A stretch of 60,000 nucleotides of DNA from Lineus longissimus. Taxonomy: Eukaryota > Nemertea > Pilidiophora > Heteronemertea > Lineidae. Shown here in pieces: positions 34,147 to 47,355 of this stretch. The notes beneath the pieces were generated by a model that worked only from the letters and a program-made list of their open reading frames with translations, made no database searches and was not told the DNA's origin. Position 1 is the first letter of the stretch, and every line of letters starts with the position of its first letter. The stretch spans positions 1,304,001 through 1,364,000 of the forward strand of contig NC_088318.1 of assembly GCF_910592395.1 (NCBI RefSeq), in the 5' to 3' direction. The position numbers were made by a program, and so were the translations under genes.

Positions 34147-36152
34147 AGGTTTTTATAATGACACATGTGGGTTGGGTCTGGTGTTGGAGTAGTAAAGCTA
34201 CTAAAGCTAAGGGTCAGGAAAAAAAATTCGCCTCCCGGTCAGTTCATTGCGTCATCCTAATTGGATCTCGCTCTGCTCACGGTGCTGAACTTCTAGCTTG
34301 CCTGTCGACTAAGTGACTTGCCCGAGATCATGCTACATGTAGGAGGAGCACGCATTTTAAAGTTATAGTAGTGATAGTGCAATTGGTCGGTGCAGGTCGT
34401 TTCAATGAAAAAGACGCACGCCACTGCCGTACCGGTACCTGAGAAAACTTGCCTTTTCAGGCAGATTTGCGATGATCGAAACAATACATCTACCTCATAG
34501 ACTTTCATGTATTCTCATATGACAAGCCAAGTGGACACATAACTTGAACTAACATGCAGCTATCGGGAAAACTTGGTGACTACTGACTCTTGGAGTTGAT
34601 TGGCGTTAGAAGTAGGAACTAGATGTAATTGGACCAACATTAAATATAGGCCAACGACCGGCGTACCCGCCCCTTTAACTATCCAGGCACCAGTGGTTTT
34701 CGATATCCTCCGCCTCTCGATATGACGAATGAGTATAAAAAGCCTGAAACTCAGGATACCATTTCACTTATTCTGATTGGAAAATTCACGGTCCGACACT
34801 AATACTTTTTTCTCCCAATGCATCCTCGAAAATAGCAGCTGCCGATTTGAACCATCCTCGGTAGAACTCGAACGCCCGGAATCAGTATGTGCTGCAGTTT
34901 TAAAAGTTTGGGTGCGGGGTATGATAATGATAATAATGAAAATTTAGACATCTGTACATGTATGATTAGATAACAAGAAGAAAAAAAGGAGAGAAGTGCG
35001 GCAGACTCACCGGGAGTCGAACCCGTGACCAGCCGATCCAGAATCAAACACTCTGAGCGCTGAACCGTCAAGGTTTTCATGCTGAAATGAGGATTTAATT
35101 CCCCTCTTATATGCGGTATGCAAACGAGCGCGCCGCAATTGTGACAAGGACGCGCAGGTGGCAAAGTGATTAGCCGAAATAGTTCCGAGTAATCGTATAT
35201 TTCGATAGTTGTACAGATTTTTCTCAACATATCGTATTTATATACCTCAGTGATATAAAAGATTATCTTTGCAGTTGATTTAACGTTTGAATGGCCTTTT
35301 TTGAAAGTTTTTAAAAATCGAGGTCAACAGGGTCAGAGTCAATCAAAGAAATAGTTTTGAAAGTCTCTGGCAGGGTCAAAAGAAATCGTTGTTGGCGCCG
35401 ATGTCAGCAATATGGCGGATTTCCGCCCCACCGGCCGTGAGATTTGCTCTCGTCAGAGTTTAAATCCCCTATATATTGAATGGGCAATTCTTCAGTTGTG
35501 CTGTTTATCACCAGTATGAATCCATATCCGATTCCTCATTCACGATCCCGATCACATTCACCCGAGTTCCCATTGAATGGTTCATCACCAGTATGAATCC
35601 TGGCTAACAGAAGCCCAAAGGCTGGGAACATCCCCCTCCCCCCACTCTGCAATTAAGGGGGCCATTGCTTGTACCCCCTATTACGGGAATTGCCATTAAA
35701 TTTTGACCCCCCCCCCCCCATCTCTGGGACGATGTGACAATTAAAACGTGAAAGGAGGACACTTTTCATTGACATTCACTGCTCCCAAGTCGGCATGGCC
35801 AATGAGACGCCCCCCTCCTCTCTTAGATTGGTACCAACTTGTCCCATCAGATGGCATTGGCGCATACTGCGCCTGGTGATTACACTCCGGATGCAGTGGA
35901 CTGGCCTCGTTTAGTCGCCCGGGAGCGAGTTTTTTTTTACAGGTAGGTTCGTACCATTGTGTACATTGACAGCCAATCAGAGCTCAGTAACTTCGCCTGA
36001 CGTCATCAAGTAAGAAACGCACGTGTTGTTAGTCAGTAAACAAGATCAGCGATGTACATTGACAAATGGTGCGAGTTCGAATCTCGGAAGGACCCACAAA
36101 ATTATGCACTTTTTGTTTTTATTGCCTTTTTTTTCATTAGTAGGGATATAGT
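34147..36152 (+). repeat. Satellite unit 3 of 8, first member of trimer A
   Basis: Marker variants GTTTAAATCCCC and GTGGACTGGCC are shared only with unit 6. It also shares the GACTTGCCCG variant with units 4, 6 and 7. Confidence 0.95.
35003..35074 (-). ncRNA. tRNA-like Pol III cassette, unit 3
   Basis: The A and B boxes, TATA, octamer-like motif and T7 run are all kept, with the CTCAGAG form of the A box. Confidence 0.45.
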
Positions 36153-38155
36153 AGGTTTTTATAATGACACATGTGGGTTGGGTCTGGTGTTGGAGTAGTA
36201 AAGCTACTAAAGCTAAGGGTCAGGAAAAAAATTCGCCTCCCGGTCAGTTCATTGCGTCATCCTAATTGGATCTCGCTCTGCTCACGGTGCTGAACTTCTA
36301 GCTTGCCTGTCGACTAAGTGACTTGCCCGAGATCATGCTACATGTAGGAGGAGCACGCATTTTAAAGTTATAGTAGTGATAGTGCAATTGGTCGGTGCAG
36401 GTCGTTTCAATGAAAAAGACGCACGCCACTGCCGTACCGGTACCTGAGAAAACTTGCCTTTTCAGGCAGATTTGCGATGATCGAAACAATACATCTACCT
36501 CATAGACTTTCATGTATTCTCATATGACAAGCCAAGTGGACACATAACCTGAACTAACATGCAGCTATCGGGAAAACTTGGTGACTACTGACTCTTGGAG
36601 TTGATTGGCGTTAGAAGTAGGAACTAGATGTAATTGGACCAACATTAAATATAGGCCAACGACCGGCGTACCCGCCCCTTTAACTATCCAGGCACCAGTG
36701 GTTTTCGATATCCTCCGCCTCTCGATATGACGAATGAGTATAAAAAGCCTGAAACTCAGGATACCATTTCACTTATTCTGATTGGAAAATTCACGGTCCA
36801 ACACTAATACTTTTTTCTCCAAATGCATCCTCGAAAATAGCAGCTGCCGATTTGAACCATCCTCGGTAGAACTCGAACGCCCGGAATCAGTATGTGCTGC
36901 AGTTTTAAAAGTTTGGGTGCGGGGTATGATAATGATAATAATGAAAATTTAGACATCTGTACATGTATGATTAGATAACAAGAAGAAAAAAAGGAGAGAA
37001 GTGCGGCAGACTCACCGGGAGTCGAACCCGTGACCAGCCGATCCAGAATCAAACACTCTGAGCGCTGAACCGTCAAGGTTTTCATGCTGAAATGAGGATT
37101 TAATTCCCCTCTTATATGCGGTATGCAAACGAGCGCGCCGCAATTGTGACAAGGACGCGCAGGTGGCAAAGTGATTAGCCGAAATAGTTCCGAGTAATCG
37201 TATATTTCGATAGTTGTACAGATTTTTCTCAACATATCGTATTTATATACCTCAGTGATATAAAAGATTATCTTTGCAGTTGATTTAACGTTTGAATGGC
37301 CTTTTTTGAAAGTTTTTAAAAATCGAGGTCAACAGGGTCAGAGTCAATCAAAAGAAATAGTTTTGAAAGTCTCTGGCAGGGTCAAAAGAAATCGTTGTTG
37401 GCGCCGATGTCAGCAATATGGCGGATTTCCGCCCCACCGGCCGTGAGATTTGCTCTCGTCAGAGTTTAATCCCCTATATATTGAATGGGCAATTCTTCAG
37501 TTGTGCTGTTTATCACCAGTATGAATCCATATCCGATTCCTCATTCACGATCCCGATCACATTCACCCGAGTTCCCATTGAATGGTTCATCACCAGTATG
37601 AATCCTGGCTAACAGAAGCCCAAAGGCTGGGAACATCCCCCTCCCCCCACTCTGCAATTAAGGGGGCCATTGCTTGTACCCCCTATTACAGGAATTGCCA
37701 TTAAATTTTGCCCCCCCCCCCCCCATCTCTGGGACGATGTGACAATTAAAACGTGAAAGGAGGACACTTTTCATTGACATTCACTGCTCCCAAGTCGGCA
37801 TGGCCAATGAGACGCCCCCTCCTCTCTTAGATTGGTACCAACTTGTCCCATCAGATGGCATTGGCGCATACTGCGCCTGGTGATTACACTCCGGATGCAG
37901 TGGACCGGCCTCGTTTAGTCGCCCGGGAGCGAGTTTTTTTTTACAGGTAGGTTCGTACCATTGTGTACATTGACAGCCAATCAGAGCTCAGTAACTTCGC
38001 CTGACGTCATCAAGTAAGAAACGCACGTGTTGTTAGTCAGTAAACAAGATCAGCGATGTACATTGACAAATGGTGCGAGTTCGAATCTCGGAAGGACCCA
38101 CAAAATTATGCACTTTTTGTTTTTATTGCATTTTTTTCATTAGTAGGGATATAGT
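36153..38155 (+). repeat. Satellite unit 4 of 8, second member of trimer A
   Basis: Marker variants GGTCCAACACT and CTCCAAATGC are shared only with unit 7. Confidence 0.95.
37008..37079 (-). ncRNA. tRNA-like Pol III cassette, unit 4
   Basis: All boxes are kept, in the CTCAGAG form. Confidence 0.45.
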
Positions 38156-40163
38156 AGGTTTTTATAATGACACATGTGGGTTGGGTCTGGTGTTGGAGTA
38201 GTAAAGCTACTAAAGCTAAGGGTCAGGAAAAAAAATTCGCCTCCCGGTCAGTTCATTGCGTCATCCTAATTGGATCTCGCTCTGCTCACGGTGCTGAACT
38301 TCTAGCTTGCCTGTCGACTAAGTGCCTTGCCCGAGATCATGCTACATGTAGGAGGAGCACGCATTTTAAAGTTATAGTAGTGATAGTGCAATTGGTCGGT
38401 GCAGGTCGTTTCAATGAAAAAGACGCACGCCACTGCCGTACCGGTACCTGAGAAAACTTGCCTTTTCAGGCAGATTTGCGATGATCGAAACAATACATCT
38501 ACCTCATAGACTTTCATGTATTCTCATATGACAAGCCAAGTGGACACATAACCTGAACTAACATGCAGCTATCGGGAAAACTTGGTGACTACTGACTCTT
38601 GGAGTTGATTGGCGTTAGAAGTAGGAACTAGATGTAATTGGACCAACATAAAATATAGGCCAACGACCGGCGTACCCGCCCCTTTAACTATCCAGGCACC
38701 AGTGGTTTTCGATATCCTCCGCCTCTCGATATGACGAATGAGTATAAAAAGCCTGAAACTCAGGATACCATTTCACTAATTCTGATTGGAAAATTCACGG
38801 TCCGACACTAATACTTTTTTCTCCCAATGCATCCTCGAAAATAGCAGCCGCCGATTTGAACCATCCTCGGTAGAACTCGAACGCTCGGAATCAGTATGTG
38901 CTGCAGTTTTAAAAGTTTGGGTGCGGGGTATGATAATGATAATAATGAAAATTTAGACATCTGTACATGTATGATTAGATAACAAGAAGAAAAAAAGGAG
39001 AGAAGTGCGGCAGACTCACCGGGAGTCGAACCCGTGACCAGCCGATCCAGAATCAAACACTCTAAGCGCTGAACCGTCAAGGTTTTCATGCTGAAATGAG
39101 GATTTAATTCCCCTCTTATATGCGGTATGCAAACGAGCGCGCCGCAATTGTGACAAGGACGCGCAGGTGGCAAAGTGATTAGCCGAAATAGTTCCCAGTA
39201 ATCGTATATTTCGATAGTTGTACAGATTTTTCTCAACATATCGTATTTATATACCTCAGTGATATAAAAGATTATCTTTGCAGTTGATTTAACGTTTGAA
39301 TGGCCTTTTTTTTGAAAGCTTTTAAAAATCGAGGTCAACAGGGTCAGAGTCAATCAAAAGAAATAGTTTTGAAAGTCTCTGGCAGGGTCAAAAGAAATCG
39401 TTGTCGGCGCCGATGTCAGCAATATGGCGGATTTCCGCCCCACCGGCCGTGAGATTTGCTCTCGTCAGAGTTTAATCCCCTATATATTGAATGGGCAATT
39501 CTTCAGTTGTGCTGTTTATCACCAGTATGAATCCATATCCGATTCCTCATTCACGATCCCGATCACATTCACCCGAGTTCCCATTGAATGGTTCATCACC
39601 AGTATGAATCCTGGCTAACAGAAGCCCAAAGGCTGGGAACATCCCCCTCCCCCCACTCTGCAATTAAGGGGCCCATTGCTTGTACCCCCTATTACAGGAA
39701 TTGCCATTAAATTTTGACCCCCCCCCCCACATCTCTGGGACGATGTGACAATTAAAACGTGAAAGGAGGACACTTTTCATTGACATTCACTGCTCCCAAG
39801 TCGGCATGGCCAATGAGACGCCCCCCTCCTCTCTTAGATTGGTACCAACTTGTCCCATCAGATGGCATTGGCGCATACTGCGCCTGGTGATTACACTCCG
39901 GATGCAGTGGACCGGCCTCGTTTAGTCGCCCGGGAGCGAGTTTTTTTTTACAGGTAGGTTCGTACCATTGTGTACATTGACAGCCAATCAGAGCTCAGTA
40001 ACTTCGCCTGACGTCATCAAGTAAGAAACGCACGTGTTGTTAGTCAGTAAACAAGATCAGCGATGTACATTGACAAATGGTGCGAGTTCGAATCTCGGAA
40101 GGACCCACAAAATTATGCACTTTTTGTTTTTATTGCCTTTTTTTTCATTAGTAGGGATATAGT
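38156..40163 (+). repeat. Satellite unit 5 of 8, third member of trimer A
   Basis: Marker variants TTCACTAATTCTG, GCAGCCGCCG and AACGCTCGG are shared only with unit 8. Confidence 0.95.
39012..39083 (-). ncRNA. tRNA-like Pol III cassette, unit 5
   Basis: All boxes are kept, in the CTTAGAG form as in units 1 and 8. Confidence 0.45.
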
Positions 40164-42171
40164 AGGTTTTTATAATGACACATGTGGGTTGGGTCTGGTG
40201 TTGGAGTAGTAAAGCTACTAAAGCTAAGGGTCAGGAAAAAAAATTCGCCTCCCGGTCAGTTCATTGCGTCATCCTAATTGGATCTCGCTCTGCTCACGGT
40301 GCTGAACTTCTAGCTTGCCTGTCGACTAAGTGACTTGCCCGAGATCATGCTACATGTAGGAGGAGCACGCATTTTAAAGTTATAGTAGTGATAGTGCAAT
40401 TGGTCGGTGCAGGTCGTTTCAATGAAAAAGACGCACGCCACTGCCGTACCGGTACCTGAGAAAACTTGCCTTTTCAGGCAGATTTGCGATGATCGAAACA
40501 ATACATCTACCTCATAGACTTTCATGTATTCTCATATGACAAGCCAAGTGGACACATAACCTGAACTAACATGCAGCTATCGGGAAAACTTGGTGACTAC
40601 TGACTCTTGGAGTTGATTGGCGTTAGAAGTAGGAACTAGATGTAATTGGACCAACATTAAATATAGGCCAACGACCGGCGTACCCGCCCCTTTAACTATC
40701 CAGGCACCAGTGGTTTTCGATATCCTCCGCCTCTCGATATGACGAATGAGTATAAAAAGCCTGAAACTCAGGATACCATTTCACTTATTCTGATTGGAAA
40801 ATTCACGGTCCGACACTAATACTTTTTTCTCCCAATGCATCCTCGAAAATAGCAGCTGCCGATTTGAACCATCCTCGGTAGAACTCGAACGCCCGGAATC
40901 AGTATGTGCTGCAGTTTTAAAAGTTTGGGTGCGGGGTATGATAATGATAATAATGAAAATTTAGACATCTGTACATGTATGATTAGATAACAAGAAGAAA
41001 AAAAGGAGAGAAGTGCGGCAGACTCACCGGGAGTCGAACCCGTGACCAGCCGATCCAGAATCAAACACTCTGAGCGCTGAACCGTCAAGGTTTTCATGCT
41101 GAAATGAGGATTTAATTCCCCTCTTATATGCGGTATGCAAACGAGCGCGCCGCAATTGTGACAAGGACGCGCAGGTGGCAAAGTGATTAGCCGAAATAGT
41201 TCCGAGTAATCGTATATTTCGATAGTTGTACAGATTTTTCTCAACATATCGTATTTATATACCTCAGTGATATAAAAGATTATCTTTGCAGTTGATTTAA
41301 CGTTTGAATGGCCTTTTTTGAAAGTTTTTAAAAATCGAGGTCAACAGGGTCAGAGTCAATCAAAAGAAATAGTTTTGAAAGTCTCTGGCAGGGTCAAAAG
41401 AAATCGTTGTTGGCGCCGATGTCAGCAATATGGCGGATTTCCGCCCCACCGGCCGTGAGATTTGCTCTCGTCAGAGTTTAAATCCCCTATATATTGAATG
41501 GGCAATTCTTCAGTTGTGCTGTTTATCACCAGTATGAATCCATATCCGATTCCTCATTCACGATCCCGATCACATTCACCCGAGTTCCCATTGAATGGTT
41601 CATCACCAGTATGAATCCTGGCTAACAGAAGCCCAAAGGCTGGGAACATCCCCCTCCCCCCACTCTGCAATTAAGGGGGCCATTGCTTGTACCCCCTATT
41701 ACGGGAATTGCCATTAAATTTTGCCCCCCCCCCCCCCCATCTCTGGGACGATGTGACAATTAAAACGTGAAAGGAGGACACTTTTCATTGACATTCACTG
41801 CTCCCAAGTCGGCATGGCCAATGAGACGCCCCCCTCCTCTCTTAGATTGGTACCAACTTGTCCCATCAGATGGCATTGGCGCATACTGCGCCTGGTGATT
41901 ACACTCCGGATGCAGTGGACTGGCCTCGTTTAGTCGCCCGGGAGCGAGTTTTTTTTTACAGGTAGGTTCGTACCATTGTGTACATTGACAGCCAATCAGA
42001 GCTCAGTAACTTCGCCTGACGTCATCAAGTAAGAAACGCACGTGTTGTTAGTCAGTAAACAAGATCAGCGATGTACATTGACAAATGGTGCGAGTTCGAA
42101 TCTCGGAAGGACCCACAAAATTATGCACTTTTTGTTTTTATTGCCTTTTTTTTCATTAGTAGGGATATAGT
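40164..42171 (+). repeat. Satellite unit 6 of 8, first member of trimer B
   Basis: Shares the unit 3 markers (GTTTAAATCCCC, GTGGACTGGCC). It lies 6017 bp from unit 3. Confidence 0.95.
41020..41091 (-). ncRNA. tRNA-like Pol III cassette, unit 6
   Basis: All boxes are kept, in the CTCAGAG form. Confidence 0.45.
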
Positions 42172-44176
42172 AGGTTTTTATAATGACACATGTGGGTTGG
42201 GTCTGGTGTTGGAGTAGTAAAGCTACTAAAGCTAAGGGTCAGGAAAAAAAATTCGCCTCCCGGTCAGTTCATTGCGTCATCCTAATTGGATCTCGCTCTG
42301 CTCACGGTGCTGAACTTCTAGCTTGCCTGTCGACTAAGTGACTTGCCCGAGATCATGCTACATGTAGGAGGAGCACGCATTTTAAAGTTATAGTAGTGAT
42401 AGTGCAATTGGTCGGTGCAGGTCGTTTCAATGAAAAAGACGCACGCCACTGCCGTACCGGTACCTGAGAAAACTTGCCTTTTCAGGCAGATTTGCGATGA
42501 TCGAAACAATACATCTACCTCATAGACTTTCATGTATTCTCATATGACAAGCCAAGTGGACACATAACCTGAACTAACATGCAGCTATCGGGAAAACTTG
42601 GTGACTACTGACTCTTGGAGTTGATTGGCGTTAGAAGTAGGAACTAGATGTAATTGGACCAACATTAAATATAGGCCAACGACCGGCGTACCCGCCCCTT
42701 TAACTATCCAGGCACCAGTGGTTTTCGATATCCTCCGCCTCTCGATATGACGAATGAGTATAAAAAGCCTGAAACTCAGGATACCATTTCACTTATTCTG
42801 ATTGGAAAATTCACGGTCCAACACTAATACTTTTTTCTCCAAATGCATCCTCGAAAATAGCAGCTGCCGATTTGAACCATCCTCGGTAGAACTCGAACGC
42901 CCGGAATCAGTATGTGCTGCAGTTTTAAAAGTTTGGGTGCGGGGTATGATAATGATAATAATGAAAATTTAGACATCTGTACATGTATGATTAGATAACA
43001 AGAAGAAAAAAAGGAGAGAAGTGCGGCAGACTCACCGGGAGTCGAACCCGTGACCAGCCGATCCAGAATCAAACACTCTGAGCGCTGAACCGTCAAGGTT
43101 TTCATGCTGAAATGAGGATTTAATTCCCCTCTTATATGCGGTATGCAAACGAGCGCGCCGCAATTGTGACAAGGACGCGCAGGTGGCAAAGTGATTAGCC
43201 GAAATAGTTCCGAGTAATCGTATATTTCGATAGTTGTACAGATTTTTCTCAACATATCGTATTTATATACCTCAGTGATATAAAAGATTATCTTTGCAGT
43301 TGATTTAACGTTTGAATGGCCTTTTTTGAAAGTTTTTAAAAATCGAGGTCAACAGGGTCAGAGTCAATCAAAAGAAATAGTTTTGAAAGTCTCTGGCAGG
43401 GTCAAAAGAAATCGTTGTTGGCGCCGATGTCAGCAATATGGCGGATTTCCGCCCCACCGGCCGTGAGATTTGCTCTCGTCAGAGTTTAATCCCCTATATA
43501 TTGAATGGGCAATTCTTCAGTTGTGCTGTTTATCACCAGTATGAATCCATATCCGATTCCTCATTCACGATCCCGATCACATTCACCCGAGTTCCCATTG
43601 AATGGTTCATCACCAGTATGAATCCTGGCTAACAGAAGCCCAAAGGCTGGGAACATCCCCCCCCCCCCACTCTGCAATTAAGGGGGCCATTGCTTGTACC
43701 CCCTATTACAGGAATTGCCATTAAATTTTGACCCCCCCCCCCCCCATCTCTGGGACGATGTGACAATTAAAACGTGAAAGGAGGACACTTTTCATTGACA
43801 TTCACTGCTCCCAAGTCGGCATGGCCAATGAGACGCCCCCTCCTCTCTTAGATTGGTACCAACTTGTCCCATCAGATGGCATTGGCGCATACTGCGCCTG
43901 GTGATTACACTCCGGATGCAGTGGACCGGCCTCGTTTAGTCGCCCGGGAGCGAGTTTTTTTTTACAGGTAGGTTCGTACCATTGTGTACATTGACAGCCA
44001 ATCAGAGCTCAGTAACTTCGCCTGACGTCATCAAGTAAGAAACGCACGTGTTGTTAGTCAGTAAACAAGATCAGCGATGTACATTGACAAATGGTGCGAG
44101 TTCGAATCTCGGAAGGACCCACAAAATTATGCACTTTTTGTTTTTATTGCATTTTTTTCATTAGTAGGGATATAGT
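42172..44176 (+). repeat. Satellite unit 7 of 8, second member of trimer B
   Basis: Shares the unit 4 markers (GGTCCAACACT, CTCCAAATGC). It lies 6019 bp from unit 4. Confidence 0.95.
43028..43099 (-). ncRNA. tRNA-like Pol III cassette, unit 7
   Basis: All boxes are kept, in the CTCAGAG form. Confidence 0.45.
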
Positions 44177-46136
44177 AGGTTTTTATAATGACACATGTGG
44201 GTTGGGTCTGGTGTTGGAGTAGTAAAGCTACTAAAGCTAAGGGTGAGGAAAAAAAATTCGCCTCCCGGTCAGTTCATTGCGTCATCCTAATTGGATCTCG
44301 CTCTGCTCACGGTGCTGAACTTCTAGCTTGCCTGTCGACTAAGTGCCTTGCCCGAGATCATGCTACATGTAGGAGGAGCACGCATTTTAAAGTTATAGTA
44401 GTGATAGTGCAATTGGTCGGTGCAGGTCGTTTCAATGAAAAAGACGCACGCCACTGCCGTACCGGTACCTGAGAAAACTTGCCTTTTCAGGCAGATTTGC
44501 GATGATCGAAACAATACATCTACCTCATAGACTTTCATGTATTCTCATATGACAAGCCAAGTGGACACATAACCTGAACTAACATGCAGCTATCGGGAAA
44601 ACTTGGTGACTACTGACTCTTGGAGTTGATTGGCGTTAGAAGTAGGAACTAGATGTAATTGGACCAACATAAAATATAGGCCAACGACCGGCGTACCCGC
44701 CCCTTTAACTATCCAGGCACCAGTGGTTTTCGATATCCTCCGCCTCTCGATATGACGAATGAGTATAAAAAGCCTGAAACTCAGGATACCATTTCACTAA
44801 TTCTGATTGGAAAATTCACGGTCCGACACTAATACTTTTTTCTCCCAATGCATCCTCGAAAATAGCAGCCGCCGATTTGAACCATCCTCGGTAGAACTCG
44901 AACGCTCGGAATCAGTATGTGCTGCAGTTTTAAAAGTTTGGGTGCGGGGTATGATAATGATAATAATGAAAATTTAGACATCTGTACATGTATGATTAGA
45001 TAACAAGAAGAAAAAAAGGAGAGAAGTGCGGCAGACTCACCGGGAGTCGAACCCGTGACCAGCCGATCCAGAATCAAACACTCTAAGCGCTGAACCGTCA
45101 AGGTTTTCATGCTGAAATGAGGATTTAATTCCCCTCTTATATGCGGTATGCAAACGAGCGCGCCGCAATTGTGACAAGGACGCGCAGGTGGCAAAGTGAT
45201 TAGCCGAAATAGTTCCGAGTAATCGTATATTTCGATAGTTGTACAGATTTTTCTCAACATATCGTATTTATATACCTCAGTGATATAAAAGATTATCTTT
45301 GCAGTTGATTTAACGTTTGAATGGCCTTTTTGGAAAGTTTTTAAAAATCGAGGTCAACAGGGTCAGAGTCAATCAAAAGAAATAGTTTTGAAGGTCTCTG
45401 GCAGGGTCAAAAGAAATCGTTGTTGGCGCCGATGTCAGCAATATGGCGGATTTCCGCCCCACCGGCCGTGAGATTTGCTCTCGTCAGAGTTTAATCCCCT
45501 ATATATTGAATGGGCAATTCTTCAGTTGTGCTGTTTATCACCAGTATGAATCCATATCCGATTCCTCATTCACGATCCGGATCACATTCACCCGAGTTCC
45601 CATTGAATGGTTCATCACCAGTATGAATCCTGGCTAACAAAGGCCCAAAGGCTGGGAACATCCCCCTCCCCCCACTCTGCAATTAAGGGGGCCATTGCTT
45701 GTACCCCCTATTACGGGAATTGCCATTAAATTTTGACCCCCCCCCCCCATCTCTGGGACGATGTGACAATTAAAACGTGAAAGGAGGACACTTTTCATTG
45801 ACATTCACTGCTCCCAAGTCGGCATGGCCAATGAGACGCCCCCCTCCTCTCTTAGATTGGTACCAACTTGTCCCATCAGATGGCATTGGCGCATACTGCG
45901 CCTGGTAATTACACTCCGGATGCAGTGGACCGGCCTCGTTTAGTCGCCCGGGAGCGAGTTTTTTTTTACAGGTAGGTTCGTACCATTGTGTACATTGACA
46001 GCCAATCAGAGCTCAGTAACTTCGCCTGACGTCATCAAGTAAGAAACGCACGTGTTGTTAGTCAGTAAACAAGATCAGCGATGTACATTGACAAATGGTG
46101 CGAGTTCGAATTTTGGAAGGACCCACAAAATTATGC
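44177..46136 (+). repeat. Satellite unit 8 of 8, third member of trimer B, right end of array
   Basis: Shares the unit 5 markers. Homology stops at AAATTATGC (46136), just short of the T-rich unit end. This copy has extra private changes near its right edge, including a damaged B box (GTTCGAATTTTGG). Edge copies of arrays often decay faster because they are homogenised less. Confidence 0.95.
45033..45104 (-). ncRNA. tRNA-like Pol III cassette, unit 8
   Basis: All boxes are kept, in the CTTAGAG form. Confidence 0.45.
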
Positions 46137-46438
46137 GTCCCCCCCGGCCCTGTGTTTACTGTTAGCTAGCTCAAGGAAGCTCAAGCTGTGTCTTCAGTCT
46201 CAGGAGCTCTGTGCCCAGCATAGAAGCACAATAGGCCCGGACTGAATGAGTTTTACTAGGAATGATGATGTTCGATCTGTTATATCCTTCCATGAGTGAA
46301 AGCTACAACTGACTTTATATATACTCTACCATACTGTCCTACCCTGCCAGTCACAAGCCCCTTCAGCCCTTGTTCTGGCACCAACTCCACCCAGTAGTGA
46401 GTAATACAGATGTACATACTTCACTGGGCAAATGGGAT

Positions 46439-47120
46439 ATTAGTCACAACCAAGACATTTTGTAGTCACAATCAGAAGATGTTACAAATGGAGACCAAGT
46501 CTGTAGTCACAACAAGAAGATGTTGCAACTGGAGACCAAGCCTGTAGTCACAACCAGAAGATGTTGCAACTGGAGACCGAGTCTGTAGTCACAACCAGAA
46601 GATGTTACAAATGGAGACATTTTGTAGTCACAACTAGAAGATGTTACAACTGGAGACCAAGTCTGTAGTCACAACAAGAAGATGTTACAACTGGAGACCA
46701 AGTCTGTAGTCACAACAAGAAGATGTTACAACTGGAGACCAAGTCTGTAGTCACAACAAGAAGATGTTACAACTGGAGACCGAGTCTGTAGTCACAACAA
46801 GAAGATGTTACAACTGGAGACCAAGTCTGTAGTCACAACCAGAAGATGTTACAACTGGAGACCAAGCCTGTAGTCACAACCAGGAGATGTTTCAACTGGA
46901 GACCGAGTCTGTAGTCACAACCAGAAGATGTTACAACTGGAGACCAAGCCTGTAGTCACAACCAGGAGATGTTACAACTGGAGACCAAGTCTGTAGTCAC
47001 AACCAGAAGATGTTACAACTGGAGACCAAGTCTGTAGTCACAACCAGAAGATGTTACAACTGGAGACCAAGTCTGTAGTCACAACCAGAATATGTTACAA
47101 CTGGAGACCATACTGTAGTC
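46439..47120 (+). repeat. 41-bp minisatellite, about 16 copies
   Basis: The repeat starts GTAGTCACAACAAGAAGATG, continues TTACAACTGG and ends AGACCAAGTCT. Copies vary mainly at CAAC(A/C)AG and at CCAAG/CCGAG. One early copy is shortened (GGAGACATTTTGTAGTC). It is not coding; stops occur in most frames. Confidence 0.92.
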
Positions 47121-47186
47121 AGAGCCGTCTTAAATCAAGACACTAATTCCAGATTCTGTGTCTGGCAATGAACATTTGGCTTACAA

Positions 47187-47355
47187 GTCACATATGTGAC
47201 CTGCCATGACAAACCAAGTTGCATGTCGCTCCGAGCTTGACAGGTTGAGATGGACACGTTGTTCATCTCACTGTTGTCTGCCTTTTGTGACATCGGAGTA
47301 CATCAATTTCTTCCATTATCTCCTGGTGTCATTTTGTCATGGTGGGTCACATATT
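47187..47355. mobile_element. Diverged copy of the TCACATATGTGAC MITE
   Basis: The left end GTCACATATGTGACCTGCCATGAC and the right end (reverse complement ATATGTGACCCACCATGACA) form imperfect terminal inverted repeats. The left half aligns with the 19.4-kb element through CTTGACAGGTTGA and TTGTTCAT. It is older than that copy. Confidence 0.65.

Noticed and set aside
30131-46136. 5S rRNA, snRNA, spliced-leader RNA or histone gene repeat
   Set aside because: I looked for the conserved starts of 5S, U1, U2, U5 and U6, an Sm site after the CAGGTAGG donor-like motif, and histone coding frames in the unit, and found none convincing.
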